Positions 17,001 to 25,464 of a stretch of 64,000 bases of DNA are shown here, piece by piece. Location: contig CAVQYC010000006.1 of the NCBI GenBank assembly GCA_963717985.1, positions 124,001-188,000 of the forward strand, in the 5' to 3' direction. Position numbers and translations under genes: made by a program. How positions within the stretch are numbered: position 1 is the stretch's first letter; every line of letters begins with the position of its first letter. This DNA comes from BOG-1155 sp963717985. GTDB taxonomy: Bacteria > Desulfobacterota > Syntrophorhabdia > Syntrophorhabdales > WCHB1-27. Below the pieces are notes generated by a model, which was not told the DNA's origin, made no database searches, and saw only the letters and a program-made list of their open reading frames with translations.

Positions 17001-17429
17001 ATGTTTGATTATCCGGGAGAGCCGATTATAGACAGCCGATACCTGCAGACATGCGACATCCATACTTCCGGGCGCAGGATCGAGCCCTTTACGCTCGTCA
17101 TCCTGGGCGGCGGCGGTGATCTGAGCCGGAGGAAGCTGACCCCCTCCCTCTTTCACCTTTTTCACGAGAATGAGCTGCCCGAGGTCTTTTCCGTACTGGC
17201 CTTCGACCGGCTCGACCTCGACGATGCCGGCTACCGCGCGGTCATGGAAGAAGAGGTGAAGACGCGCAATGGGAATTCCTTCGACAAGGCGACGTGGGAT
17301 GTCTTCAGCCGCCACCTCTTCTATTTTCGCGGCATTTTCGAGGACGATGCGAGCCTCAAAGAACTGAAGGGGCGGATCGACCAGGTCGCGGCGCCAACGT
17401 CGAAGGGAACGAGGGACGTAATTTACTAC
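17001..17429 (+). pseudogene. zwf: Glucose-6-phosphate dehydrogenase, 5' part, split by an IS
   Basis: This is the first 143 codons of zwf. The NADP-binding loop LVILGGGGDLSRRKLTPSLF is intact near residues 31-50. The frame reads into the IS at 17430 and stops at 17471 after foreign residues. An in-frame GTG at 16986 could add five residues. Joining codon 17427-17429 to the ATG codon at 19280 gives a continuous Y-Y-M-A-V-P-P sequence, as expected for this family. The ancestral protein was therefore about 517 residues with no other lesion visible. It lay in the tkt-tal-zwf-pgl operon and fed NADPH production. Confidence 0.93.
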
Positions 17430-19274
17430 AGATCCCTGAGAAGTAACTCCCGAAAAAACTATTGTATTTAATTACATACAATGATAGAATATGTCATGTA
17501 TAAGAGAACACCACCTCAACAAAAGCTACTCGGCGTGGAGACGCAGGTGTCTCCCTCTTTGCGGAACCGTCTTGAGTCTTCTTGGGCTCACCTGTTTAGA
17601 GGCGAGGTATTTCCAGTCTTGTTCAGAAACGAAGATCGCTATGCGATGCTGTACGGCACAACAGGCCGTCCCAATTTCAGCGTTGCGCGTCTTTTGGGCC
17701 TGTGTCTCCTGCAGGAGTGGAACGACTTGAGCGATCAGGAGGCCCTGGACGAATTCAGCTTTGACATCCGGTGGCGCTATGCGTTGGATGTCAGCGATGA
17801 AGAAGACTATCTTTCCCGTCGCTCTCTTGTAGAGTTCCGCAGGCGGTTGGCGGCCAAAGACCCTGAGATGAAGCTGGTTCGCGGTATATTCGACAATATC
17901 AGAGATTCAGCGATAAGCAAACTTGGCCTCTCGTCCTCCAGCCAGCGGCTTGATTCTACCCATATCATCTCAAATATTCGTGTACGAGGCAGGTTGGCGC
18001 TCTTCTCAAACACGCTTACCCAGTTTCTCAAGAGTCTGAATGAAGATCAATTGTCGACAGTCCCGAAGGCAATTCTGGAGTGGCATTCACGTGACTCCGA
18101 AGGCTGGTTCGGATTGGGTCCGGCTGAGCAAACCGTCAAGCTGCAAGAACTGGCTCAGTATCTTTACGACCTTATCGTTATCTTTGAGAAAGATGATGGA
18201 CTTACAGGCAATGAGCCATATCAATTGCTTAACCGCCTTTTCTCGGAACAATGCGAATTCGTACAGGACAACTCCTCGGATTCGTCCAAGGTTCAGGTGA
18301 AGAAAAAGAGCGAAGGAGCCGCCCTTCAATCCCCCTACGATCCGGATGCGTCCTGCGGACATAAAGGACCGGGATACAGCCTTCATATTACGGAGACGTG
18401 CAAGAATACCGGAAAAACCGAAATCATCACCGACTATGAGGTGCACGGCGCTGCCAGGTCCGACATCGGCAAAGCCCTTCCGGTCATCGAACGGCTTGAC
18501 GCTGCCGGGTGTAAGCCTCAAACACTTTTTGCCGACGGCGGTTATCCATCTGTTCCTTCAGCGTCGAAGGTCATAGAGCAAGGCATCGAATTCATTACTC
18601 CGGTAAACCGGAGCAGGCTCTCCGACGATATCGTGGGCAGAGACCTTTTCTCCTTCGACCCGGAAGGTTTGGTAACTACATGTCCCATGGGCCATAGTCC
18701 CAAAGACCATCGCGTACTGAGCGGCAACAACAGCACCCGCCGTTCTCTCCATGCGATCTTTGACGGAAACCTCTGTCGATCGTGCACGATGCTCGATCGA
18801 TGTCCGGTGCGGGCTCCCAACCATCGTCTGAAAGGCTGCAATGCCCGTGACACGGTCGGGGATTTTCGTCTGGAGATCACCCCCGAGCTTCGCCTGAGGG
18901 ATCGGATGTACGCCGTCCAGCAAACAACTGAATGGAAGGACCGGTATAAGATCCGCGCAGGGATCGAAGCAACAAACTCCGAATTGAAACGAGCGCACGG
19001 AATCGGCAGACTTCGGGTGCGCCGGCTGGCAAAAGTATACTTCGCCGTGGCATGCAAGCTGATCGCCTGCAACATAAAGAGGTGGGCCAAGGCCCATTGG
19101 GCCTTAAAAAGGACCCTGGAAGGCTGCATATCGTCTCTTTGTGTTCGCGTGAAGGTATTCTTGGCCGAAATAGTCAGCGTGTCCTTGCCTAAGAAGTTCA
19201 CCTTCACGATGGTGGTGGCACAATGATGGGTGGCGTTGATTCCTTTCAGAAAGGGCACTTACTTCTCAGGAATC
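17430..19274 (+). mobile_element. IS1182-family insertion sequence inside zwf
   Basis: The element is about 1845 bp. Its ends carry inverted repeats sharing CCTGAGAAGTAA: left at about 17434, right at about 19270 on the opposite strand. The target duplication is ACTAC, at 17425-17429 and 19275-19279; a four-base CTAC reading is also possible. The clean duplication and intact transposase suggest a recent insertion. Confidence 0.92.
17481..19226 (+). CDS. IS1182-family transposase
   Basis: The 581-residue DDE transposase has the N-terminal DUF772-type region (RPNFSVARLLGLCLLQEW, about residues 67-84). A central block follows with SSQRLDSTHIISN. The catalytic core includes TLFADGGYPS, and a C-terminal cysteine-containing segment (CRSCTMLDRCP) comes before the conserved R-AGIEATNSELKRAHG motif that carries the last acidic residue. 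No frameshift is seen, so it may be active. An alternative start is the ATG at 17496. Confidence 0.93.
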   Translation: MIEYVMYKRTPPQQKLLGVETQVSPSLRNRLESSWAHLFRGEVFPVLFRNEDRYAMLYGTTGRPNFSVARLLGLCLLQEWNDLSDQEALDEFSFDIRWRYALDVSDEEDYLSRRSLVEFRRRLAAKDPEMKLVRGIFDNIRDSAISKLGLSSSSQRLDSTHIISNIRVRGRLALFSNTLTQFLKSLNEDQLSTVPKAILEWHSRDSEGWFGLGPAEQTVKLQELAQYLYDLIVIFEKDDGLTGNEPYQLLNRLFSEQCEFVQDNSSDSSKVQVKKKSEGAALQSPYDPDASCGHKGPGYSLHITETCKNTGKTEIITDYEVHGAARSDIGKALPVIERLDAAGCKPQTLFADGGYPSVPSASKVIEQGIEFITPVNRSRLSDDIVGRDLFSFDPEGLVTTCPMGHSPKDHRVLSGNNSTRRSLHAIFDGNLCRSCTMLDRCPVRAPNHRLKGCNARDTVGDFRLEITPELRLRDRMYAVQQTTEWKDRYKIRAGIEATNSELKRAHGIGRLRVRRLAKVYFAVACKLIACNIKRWAKAHWALKRTLEGCISSLCVRVKVFLAEIVSVSLPKKFTFTMVVAQ

Positions 19275-19279
19275 ACTAC

Positions 19280-20404
19280 ATGGCAGTGCCGCCCCAGGTC
19301 GTCGCGCCGGCGGTGAAAAAAATGAAGGCCTACAACTTTTGCAAGGGGACCTACGAAACGAGGGTCGTCATAGAGAAGCCCTTCGGGGAAGACCGCGCGT
19401 CCGCAGCCCGGCTCAACAGGATAATTACCGGCGCCTTTGACGAGAAGCAGGTGTACCGCATAGACCATTACCTTGCGAAGGATCCCGTTGACAACATCAT
19501 CTTCTTTCGCTTTTCCAACACGATCTTCGAGGAGGTCTGGAACAGGCGCTGCGTAGACAACGTGCAGATCACCGTGGCGGAGGATATAGGCATCGAGCAC
19601 AGGGGCGCATTCTATGAGGGGGCAGGCGTCGTGCGCGATATCGTCCAAAACCATATGCTGCAGATTCTTTCCCTCATGTGCATGGAAGCGCCCATAGGGT
19701 TCGTCCCGGAGTTCATCAGGGATGAGAAGGCGCGGATCGTCAGGTCCGTCAGGCCGGTAGACGCAGAGTATATCGACCGGTTCATGGTGCGGGGGCAATA
19801 CGGACCTGGTAGTATCGGCGATCAGGAGATCCCCGGTTATCGCGGAGAGCGGAACGTCTTCCCCTCTTCCACGGCGCCCACCTTTTTTGCCGGAAAGTTC
19901 CTCGTCGATAACCTGAGGTGGGCAGGTGTCCCCTTCTACCTGAGAACGGGCAAAAGGCTGCCGAGGCGCGTCACCGAGATATGCATCCAGTTCAAGCGGC
20001 TGCCGCTGCGGCTCTTCGGGAGGACGTGCGACGTGCTTGAGCCGAACGTGCTCTTCTTAACGATCCAGCCCAACGAGAAGATTTCCCTCCGGTTCCTTGT
20101 CAAATACCCTTTCACCGCAAACCAGCTCTATACGGCACGTATGGACTTCAGCTATGAGGAGGCCTTCAAGACACCGTGCCACGATGCCTATGAGCGTATT
20201 CTCCTCGATGTGGTGAAAAGCGACCTCACGCTTTTCGTCAGGGAAGACACCATCGAAGAGATGTGGGAGATAGTCGACCCGATCAACCGGAGGTGGGAAA
20301 GCCAGGCGCCTCCGGACTTTCCCAACTACCGCGCCGGCACGTGGGGCCCGCCCGCGGCCGAGCAGCTCATGGCGCAGGAAGGGAGGGAGTGGCTGACCAC
20401 ATAA
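19280..20404 (+). pseudogene. zwf: Glucose-6-phosphate dehydrogenase, 3' part
   Basis: This is the remaining 374 codons of zwf. It includes the substrate-binding signature RIDHYLAKDP with its catalytic histidine region, the EKPFGEDRASA motif and a complete C-terminal domain ending in EGREWLTT. It has no native start or ribosome-binding site. Its open frame extends back into the IS to 19223, so a truncated, probably inactive peptide could be made. The 3' end overlaps the pgl start by 16 bases, and translation of pgl may suffer from loss of coupling. Confidence 0.92.
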
Positions 20405-21153
20405 GAGAGGGGCAAAAGCACGTCCAGGTCTTCGGGTCGAAGGCGGATCTGTTCGCCTTTATGGCCGATCGGTTCCGCCGGGCATCGCAAGGCGCCATAA
20501 CGCACCAGGGGTGCTTTGCCGCGGCCCTTTCAGGGGGACACACGCCCGTAGGTCTCTATACCGAGATCGCAAGGATTGGCGGGGCGGTCGATTGGAAGAA
20601 GATACATATCTTCCTCGCCGACGAACGTCTGGTCCCCCACAAAGATAGCCGAAGCAACTTCGGTATGATCGAAAAGACGCTGCTCGACGCGGTCTCCATA
20701 CCCGCAGGGAACGTGCACCCCGTCCCCGTCGACCAGAGAGACCCGCTCGTCTCCGCGAGGATGTACGAGGATGACATCCGTGCCTTTCTTCATACCGCAC
20801 CGGGCGACATGCCCCGGTTCGATCTCGTCCTGCTTGGGATAGGCGAGGACGGCCATACAGCATCCCTCTTTCCCGGCACGTCGCTCCTCAACGACACCAC
20901 CCATGCGGTCGGGGCGGTAGCGGAAGCGATCGGGAGGACCGGCCGGGTCACGCTCACCCTGCCCGCCATCAACAACGCGAGCGAAGTGGTTTTCCTGGTC
21001 ACGGGAAAAGGCAAGGCCCCGATAGTAAAGCGCGTGGTCGAGCAGAGGGATAGCCGCCTGCCCGCGTCGCTTGTCGCGCCGGCAAAGGGGCGGCTCTCGT
21101 TCCTCTGCGACAGCGATGCGGCTTCGGCGCTTGCGCTGTCCCTCGTGTCGTAA
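20389..21153 (+). CDS. pgl: 6-phosphogluconolactonase
   Basis: This protein of about 254 residues belongs to the glucosamine/galactosamine-6-phosphate isomerase fold, DevB/Pgl type. Family motifs are ALSGGHTPVGLY, the active-site region IFLADERLVPHKDSRSNFGM and LLGIGEDGHTASLFPG. The GTG at 20389 was chosen because AGGAAGGGAGG lies just upstream and it gives the usual family length. Frames starting earlier run through zwf codons with no match. It hydrolyses 6-phosphogluconolactone made by the now-broken zwf. Confidence 0.9.
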   Translation: MADHIREGQKHVQVFGSKADLFAFMADRFRRASQGAITHQGCFAAALSGGHTPVGLYTEIARIGGAVDWKKIHIFLADERLVPHKDSRSNFGMIEKTLLDAVSIPAGNVHPVPVDQRDPLVSARMYEDDIRAFLHTAPGDMPRFDLVLLGIGEDGHTASLFPGTSLLNDTTHAVGAVAEAIGRTGRVTLTLPAINNASEVVFLVTGKGKAPIVKRVVEQRDSRLPASLVAPAKGRLSFLCDSDAASALALSLVS

Positions 21154-21176
21154 AGAGCCTCTTTCTGCCTGCGCCT

Positions 21177-22442
21177 TTATGTCCCCAGGTCTGTCTTTAT
21201 GCCTCTATGTCTCATAGTCCTGAACGCCAGCACCATCCACAAAAACGCGGCGACCAGCAAGACCGCGGGGAGGATGAGGACGGCCTTCTGCAAGTCCCTG
21301 TGCAGATGATCGGCGAGGCGGCCCACGACCTCCGGCGACCACATGTCTCCGAATAGATGGATCATGAAAATCGAAACGGCCATCGCACTGGCGCGCACGT
21401 TGGCCGGAACGGCTTCGAGGATTACTGTATTGACCGGCCCCGTGCAAAAGAACAGAAGGAAGATGGCGGCCGCAAGAAGGCCCATGGCATTCGCCGTGTT
21501 CTCCGCAATGATCCCGCAGAGCGACAGGGGGACCGAAAGTAAGACAGAGCCGCCGAGCATGAGGGCATACCCCGCGGGGGTGCGCCTCTGCAACCATGTT
21601 GCGCCGAAACCGCCGAGCAAGGTGCCCGCGAGCCCTGCGACGACTATCGTGCCGCCGAAAAACATATCTGCCTTAGCGAGTGAGAGGCCGTGGGCTCGCT
21701 CCAGAAACGTGGGCCCCCAAAAAGCAAAGGCGCCAAGCGCAAAAGTGTAGGCGATATAGCCCCCTACGACGAGGCTGTACTCCACGTTGCGGAAAAGCCG
21801 GAGCACATCGCCGGGCCCCGGTGGCGGAAGTCGATTGTCGCCCCGGGCATCCGATTCTCCACGGTCAGGCTCGCGGACGAACAGGAGCATGAGGGCCAGC
21901 AGGAGCCCCGGCGCCCCTGCCCAGAAAAAGGCGTGACGCCAGCCCGCGTATGCCGCAACCTCGCCCCCGAGGATGTAGCCTAGTGCGGAGCCCACGGGAA
22001 TTGCCACATAGAAGACCGTCAGCGCGTTGTTCCGTGCCGCAGCCGGCCAACCGTCCGAGATAAGACCCGGACTCAGAGTCGCGTAGCTCGCCTCTCCCAC
22101 ACCTACCATAGCCCTGTAGAAAAGGAGCATGCCGAAGCCGTGCGCTGCGCCGGTCAGCACTGTTCCTCCGCTCCAGACCAGAATCCCCAGAATGATAAGG
22201 AATCTCCGGGAGACGCGATCACCCAGGTAGCCGAAGAAGGGAGAGGTGAGAAAATAGCCGACCATGAAAGCGGTGAAGAGCCTCCCCGAGTCCCCGTAGC
22301 TCACGCCGAATTCGGTGGCCATGGGGGTGCGGACGGCGTTCAGCACATACCGGTCCAGGTAATTGAAGAGGTTGAGCCCTGTAAGGATGCACAAGAGCCG
22401 GAAAGGCGAGGTCTTTTTCACAAGACGCCGCCCGAAGGGCAA
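21177..22442 (-). CDS. MFS transporter, Spinster-like
   Basis: The 421-residue membrane protein has about twelve hydrophobic segments and MFS loop signatures: GYLGDRVSRR between helices 2 and 3, and RAMVGVGEASYATLSPGLISD in the N-terminal half. This second motif is typical of the Spinster/organic-anion type. A polar loop of about 35 residues splits the two six-helix halves. Substrate cannot be assigned. It converges on pgl with only a 23-bp gap. Nothing in the context points to a sugar substrate except proximity to the pentose phosphate cluster. Confidence 0.88.
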   Translation of the reverse strand: MPFGRRLVKKTSPFRLLCILTGLNLFNYLDRYVLNAVRTPMATEFGVSYGDSGRLFTAFMVGYFLTSPFFGYLGDRVSRRFLIILGILVWSGGTVLTGAAHGFGMLLFYRAMVGVGEASYATLSPGLISDGWPAAARNNALTVFYVAIPVGSALGYILGGEVAAYAGWRHAFFWAGAPGLLLALMLLFVREPDRGESDARGDNRLPPPGPGDVLRLFRNVEYSLVVGGYIAYTFALGAFAFWGPTFLERAHGLSLAKADMFFGGTIVVAGLAGTLLGGFGATWLQRRTPAGYALMLGGSVLLSVPLSLCGIIAENTANAMGLLAAAIFLLFFCTGPVNTVILEAVPANVRASAMAVSIFMIHLFGDMWSPEVVGRLADHLHRDLQKAVLILPAVLLVAAFLWMVLAFRTMRHRGIKTDLGT

Positions 22443-22514
22443 AAAAAAGCATTACACTTGTGATAAGGCCGGATGCGCAGCCGCTGTCCTGCCATACCAC
22501 CCGGAGGTATCTTC

Positions 22515-22772
22515 ATGAACGTCATCGTCCTCGCTATCAAGCCCATGCAGCCGGAAGAACCCCGCTTCCCGGTCAGAGTAGAATTCAACTGGGGGGCTAA
22601 AGACGAGATGGTCAGCAATTCGGCCATCACCGTGGAGGTGTGGCTCGATAAGAGCCAGCTTCGCAGGTCTTCGCTCTCAAAGGTCCACGATACGGCTGTC
22701 GCGGAGGCATATAAGCTCCTGGAGCGGGCCCTGGACTCTTCGTCCGCCGCCAATGTGGTCACCGGTTTTTAG
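22515..22772 (+). CDS. Hypothetical protein, 85 residues
   Basis: A small acidic protein with no recognised domain. It begins MNVIVLAIKPMQ, with GGAGG seven bases before the ATG, which is why this start was preferred to the open frame from 22473. Its central part, VRVEFNWGAKDEMV, looks like a beta-rich fold and the last third is helical. It is divergent from the MFS gene and convergent with the metallo-hydrolase gene. Function unknown. Confidence 0.6.
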   Translation: MNVIVLAIKPMQPEEPRFPVRVEFNWGAKDEMVSNSAITVEVWLDKSQLRRSSLSKVHDTAVAEAYKLLERALDSSSAANVVTGF

Positions 22773-22797
22773 GGTATGCTCCTGCTCCCCATCGGTA

Positions 22798-23541
22798 TCA
22801 CTTCATCCGGCGGACACGTACCTCTATCTCGGGTGTGTCCTTCAACAGCGTGACAAGCCGGGAAACGTCGGAATCGCCGTAATGATAGGGGTAGAGCACC
22901 TTCGGCTTGAACGCCTTCGCCCCATCCGCAACCATTTCCGGCGTCATGGTGTAGGGCAGGTTCATGGGCAGAAAGGCATAATCGATGTGCTTCAATGCCT
23001 TCATCTCCGGCGTATTTTCGGTATCGCCCGCGATGTAGACACGCTTGTCCCCGAAGGTCAGGACATAGCCGTTTCCGTCCCCCCGCGGATGAAAGAAGGT
23101 CCCGTCAGGCCTCTTGTGAACCAGATTGTAGGCGGGCACCGCCTCGATCCGTATCCCCATAATCGTGAGGACGTCACCGTTCTTCATCACCGTACCGCCC
23201 CCTACCTGCTCGGCACCTAGCTTGGTGAGCACCACGACACTCTTCCCGGTGCGCACCTGTTTCAGGGCGCCGGGGCTCAGGTGATCGCGGTGCTCGTGGG
23301 TGATGAGGACCAGATCGGCCTTTGGGAACTGCCCGTAATCAGCTAACTGATCAAAAGGGTCGACATGGATGATCTTACCTTCGAAGCGCAGCATGAGCGA
23401 TGCATGGCCGATGAATGTAATCTGCAGATCACCGGCAGACGTGGTGATGGCATCTGTTTCAAAAGGCTCACCGGCAAGGACCGAGCCCGCGCAGAAGACC
23501 ACTATCCCTAAGGCCGCCAGCATTGCTGCTCCTGTCATCAC
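22798..23541 (-). CDS. Exported metallo-beta-lactamase-fold hydrolase
   Basis: The 247-residue protein starts with a hydrophobic signal peptide (about residues 1-23, ending GSVLAGE). A UPF0173-like metal-dependent hydrolase domain follows. Metal ligands are the THEHRDHL motif (HxHxDH), an Asp in IAGDTENTPE and the late His in YPYHYGDSD. Such proteins bind two metals and cleave phosphoester, lactone or amide bonds; the substrate is unknown. The signal peptide implies periplasmic action. GAAGGAGGGATGTG precedes the ATG. Confidence 0.87.
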   Translation of the reverse strand: MMTGAAMLAALGIVVFCAGSVLAGEPFETDAITTSAGDLQITFIGHASLMLRFEGKIIHVDPFDQLADYGQFPKADLVLITHEHRDHLSPGALKQVRTGKSVVVLTKLGAEQVGGGTVMKNGDVLTIMGIRIEAVPAYNLVHKRPDGTFFHPRGDGNGYVLTFGDKRVYIAGDTENTPEMKALKHIDYAFLPMNLPYTMTPEMVADGAKAFKPKVLYPYHYGDSDVSRLVTLLKDTPEIEVRVRRMK

Positions 23542-23717
23542 ATCCCTCCTTCTCGTCTGCTTCGGTAGGTTCTCTACATTCTAAAGGGCAAGGAGGATAG
23601 AGTCAAGGCATTGCTGCCCCCTGTGCGGGCATTTGGAGGGAGGATCCCCACGCCCCCTTGGGTGCTTAAGGAGCACCATGCAAGGAGAGGCCGGTCGATT
23701 TAAGCTTTATCCTCGAC

Positions 23718-23746
23718 TTGCGGCGCCTTCGCTCTATGTCTATAAT
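23718..23746 (+). promoter_or_regulatory. Promoter of the 85-residue gene at 23770
   Basis: TTGCGG (23718-23723) and a perfect TATAAT (23741-23746) are 17 bp apart, 24 bp before the coding start. Confidence 0.62.
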
Positions 23747-23769
23747 AGAGAATAAAGGGGGGTTAAGTC

Positions 23770-24027
23770 ATGTTAACCAGAGCGCGTCCGGCAAAAACCG
23801 GGAGGGACTTGGCTGCGGAGCGGTTGGACAGGACTTTCAAGGATGCCCTCACAAAGATCGAGGACCTCGCCAGGAAGAGGATTCTCCAGGCACGGGATCC
23901 CTTTCGGACAGGCCTCATGCTGGCAAGGGATATTCGCAAGGTAGCGGACAGCATCGATGCCGACGTCATCGCCCAGGGTATCGATGATACGGAAGCAGGC
24001 ATTGTCCGCGAAGAGGGGGCCAAATAG
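23770..24027 (+). CDS. Hypothetical helical protein, 85 residues
   Basis: The protein is highly charged and predicted almost entirely helical, with repeated Arg/Lys and Asp/Glu (DRTFKDALTKIEDLARKR). No transmembrane segment or metal motif is present. A good promoter and the ribosome-binding site AAAGGGGGG support expression. No family is recognised; it could be a small regulatory or structural protein. Confidence 0.65.
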   Translation: MLTRARPAKTGRDLAAERLDRTFKDALTKIEDLARKRILQARDPFRTGLMLARDIRKVADSIDADVIAQGIDDTEAGIVREEGAK

Positions 24028-24092
24028 GAATCAACGCCGCCCACCCCGCGGGTCGATTAGGCTGACGCACCCAGTTTGAGCCGGGGCTCCCC

Positions 24093-24296
24093 TCAGACTT
24101 CCCGATGCTCTTTTACGAGATGAGCCCCGCAACTCACGCAATACTTCTGCTCTACCGCGCAGATCGCGGAGTTGCAACGGGGGCAGCTCACGATCAGACT
24201 CGCCTTTCCGCACACGGGGCAGTACTTCACGCCTTTTTCGATAACGGTTCCATCGGGGAGGGCCATCGTAAATCCGCACTCAGTGCATAGGTTCAT
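24093..24296 (-). CDS. Small double zinc-ribbon protein
   Basis: The 67-residue protein carries four CxxC knuckles, CTEC, CPVC, CPRC and CVSC. These form two zinc ribbons separated by short hairpins. Such proteins usually act as metal-bound adaptors or nucleic-acid binders; no specific role can be given. The ATG has an excellent ribosome-binding site (AAAGGAGGAACT) directly upstream. Confidence 0.8.
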   Translation of the reverse strand: MNLCTECGFTMALPDGTVIEKGVKYCPVCGKASLIVSCPRCNSAICAVEQKYCVSCGAHLVKEHREV

Positions 24297-24489
24297 AGTT
24301 CCTCCTTTGATGAAAATTAGGCGAGGGACGCCGGACCATCAAAAAATCCCTGATTGCAGCCGGCCCACAATAAACCCTCCCCTACTTTCTTTGTACACCC
24401 TGAGGAACGGTAAGTCAAGGCAGTCTGCATAGTACGCAGCAGATTAATTCAATGAGAGCGGTTCACTATCCTTTTAACGATTCGATTCC

Positions 24490-25359
24490 TTATTCCCATC
24501 TGGTCTTGATGGCCTTCCGGTCGACGGCGCGGAGGAACTTTATCTTGGGATAGCCCATGACGAGCACGCTGAGGACCTGGTGGCCTTCAGGCAGGCGCAG
24601 CTCGTCCCTTAGGGGTTTATACCCTTTGGACGCCATCTCGAAGAGCGCGATGTAGGTGGTCTCCAACCCCATGGTCCTTGCGAGCAGACCCATGGTGGTG
24701 GAGGCGATGACGCAGTTGTCTTTGGGCGTCACACTCTGCATGGTGGAATGGAAGATGGCCACTGCCGGGGCCTCATAGAAGATGGGGTCGAATCCCGCGT
24801 CCCGGGCCTGCACGAGCATCTGAAAGAATTCGACCATCCCCTGGAGCTCCGCCAATTCTCTCGGGGCGCCCTTGCCGCTTGCCTTGAGGTCTGCCAGTTT
24901 TTTTGCGTCTTCCCTGGCGACTCCGGCCATGAAATCGACAGCGAGGTTGGAGAGTCGCTTTCTCCTCTCCGGGTTCGTCACGAGTACGATCTCCACGGTC
25001 TGGTCGTTGTGTCCCGTGGGTGCGTAGCGGACCGCGTCGATCAATTTTTCCAGATCCTCCCGAGGGATCTTCTTGCCCGTAAATGCCCGGTGGCTCCGGC
25101 GCTCCCTGATGAACTGCACGAAGTCACCGGTGTCGACGAGCCGCTTTTTGCTGACTTCCGGAAAATTGGCCATGTCCACGACATGATGGGTGATTGCCTT
25201 TGAAGGGCAGACAGCGACGCAGTGGCCGCAGAGCATACAGGTGTTCTCGTCCACCTGTGGCGCGACTTTCTCGTCCGTCTGCGAAAAGCACCTCGGCGAC
25301 GTCTCGACGCAGATGGAGCAGCCGGTACACTTGTCGTAATCGATAGAAACCACGTTCAT
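24490..25359 (-). CDS. Ferredoxin-nitroreductase fusion protein
   Basis: The 289-residue protein has an N-terminal 2[4Fe-4S] ferredoxin domain: first cluster CTGCSICVETSPRC, second CMLCGHCVAVCP, residues about 10-52. A nitroreductase FMN fold follows (from about residue 80), with ERRSHRAFTGKKIPRED and APTGHNDQ motifs binding flavin. The fusion lets electrons from low-potential ferredoxin reach the flavin directly, a pattern seen in strict anaerobes. The substrate is unknown. It is divergent from the AmmeMemoRadiSam operon; a TTGCTG-17-TACTAT element on the minus strand may be its promoter. Confidence 0.92.
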   Translation of the reverse strand: MNVVSIDYDKCTGCSICVETSPRCFSQTDEKVAPQVDENTCMLCGHCVAVCPSKAITHHVVDMANFPEVSKKRLVDTGDFVQFIRERRSHRAFTGKKIPREDLEKLIDAVRYAPTGHNDQTVEIVLVTNPERRKRLSNLAVDFMAGVAREDAKKLADLKASGKGAPRELAELQGMVEFFQMLVQARDAGFDPIFYEAPAVAIFHSTMQSVTPKDNCVIASTTMGLLARTMGLETTYIALFEMASKGYKPLRDELRLPEGHQVLSVLVMGYPKIKFLRAVDRKAIKTRWE

Positions 25360-25433
25360 CGAGTCCTCCTTGCCTGCTATAACACTATAGTAACAGGCGT
25401 GGCGGGCGTCAGCAAGTGAAAGGGGTTTTTCTG

Positions 25434-25463
25434 TTGACAGCGTTCCCGATTTAGCACTATAAA
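25434..25463 (+). promoter_or_regulatory. Promoter of the AmmeMemoRadiSam operon
   Basis: TTGACA (25434-25439) and TATAAA (25458-25463) are 18 bp apart. Transcription would begin near 25470. That is after the first ATG of the frame (25465) and would favour the ATG at 25504 as the real start. Confidence 0.65.
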
Positions 25464-25464
25464 T

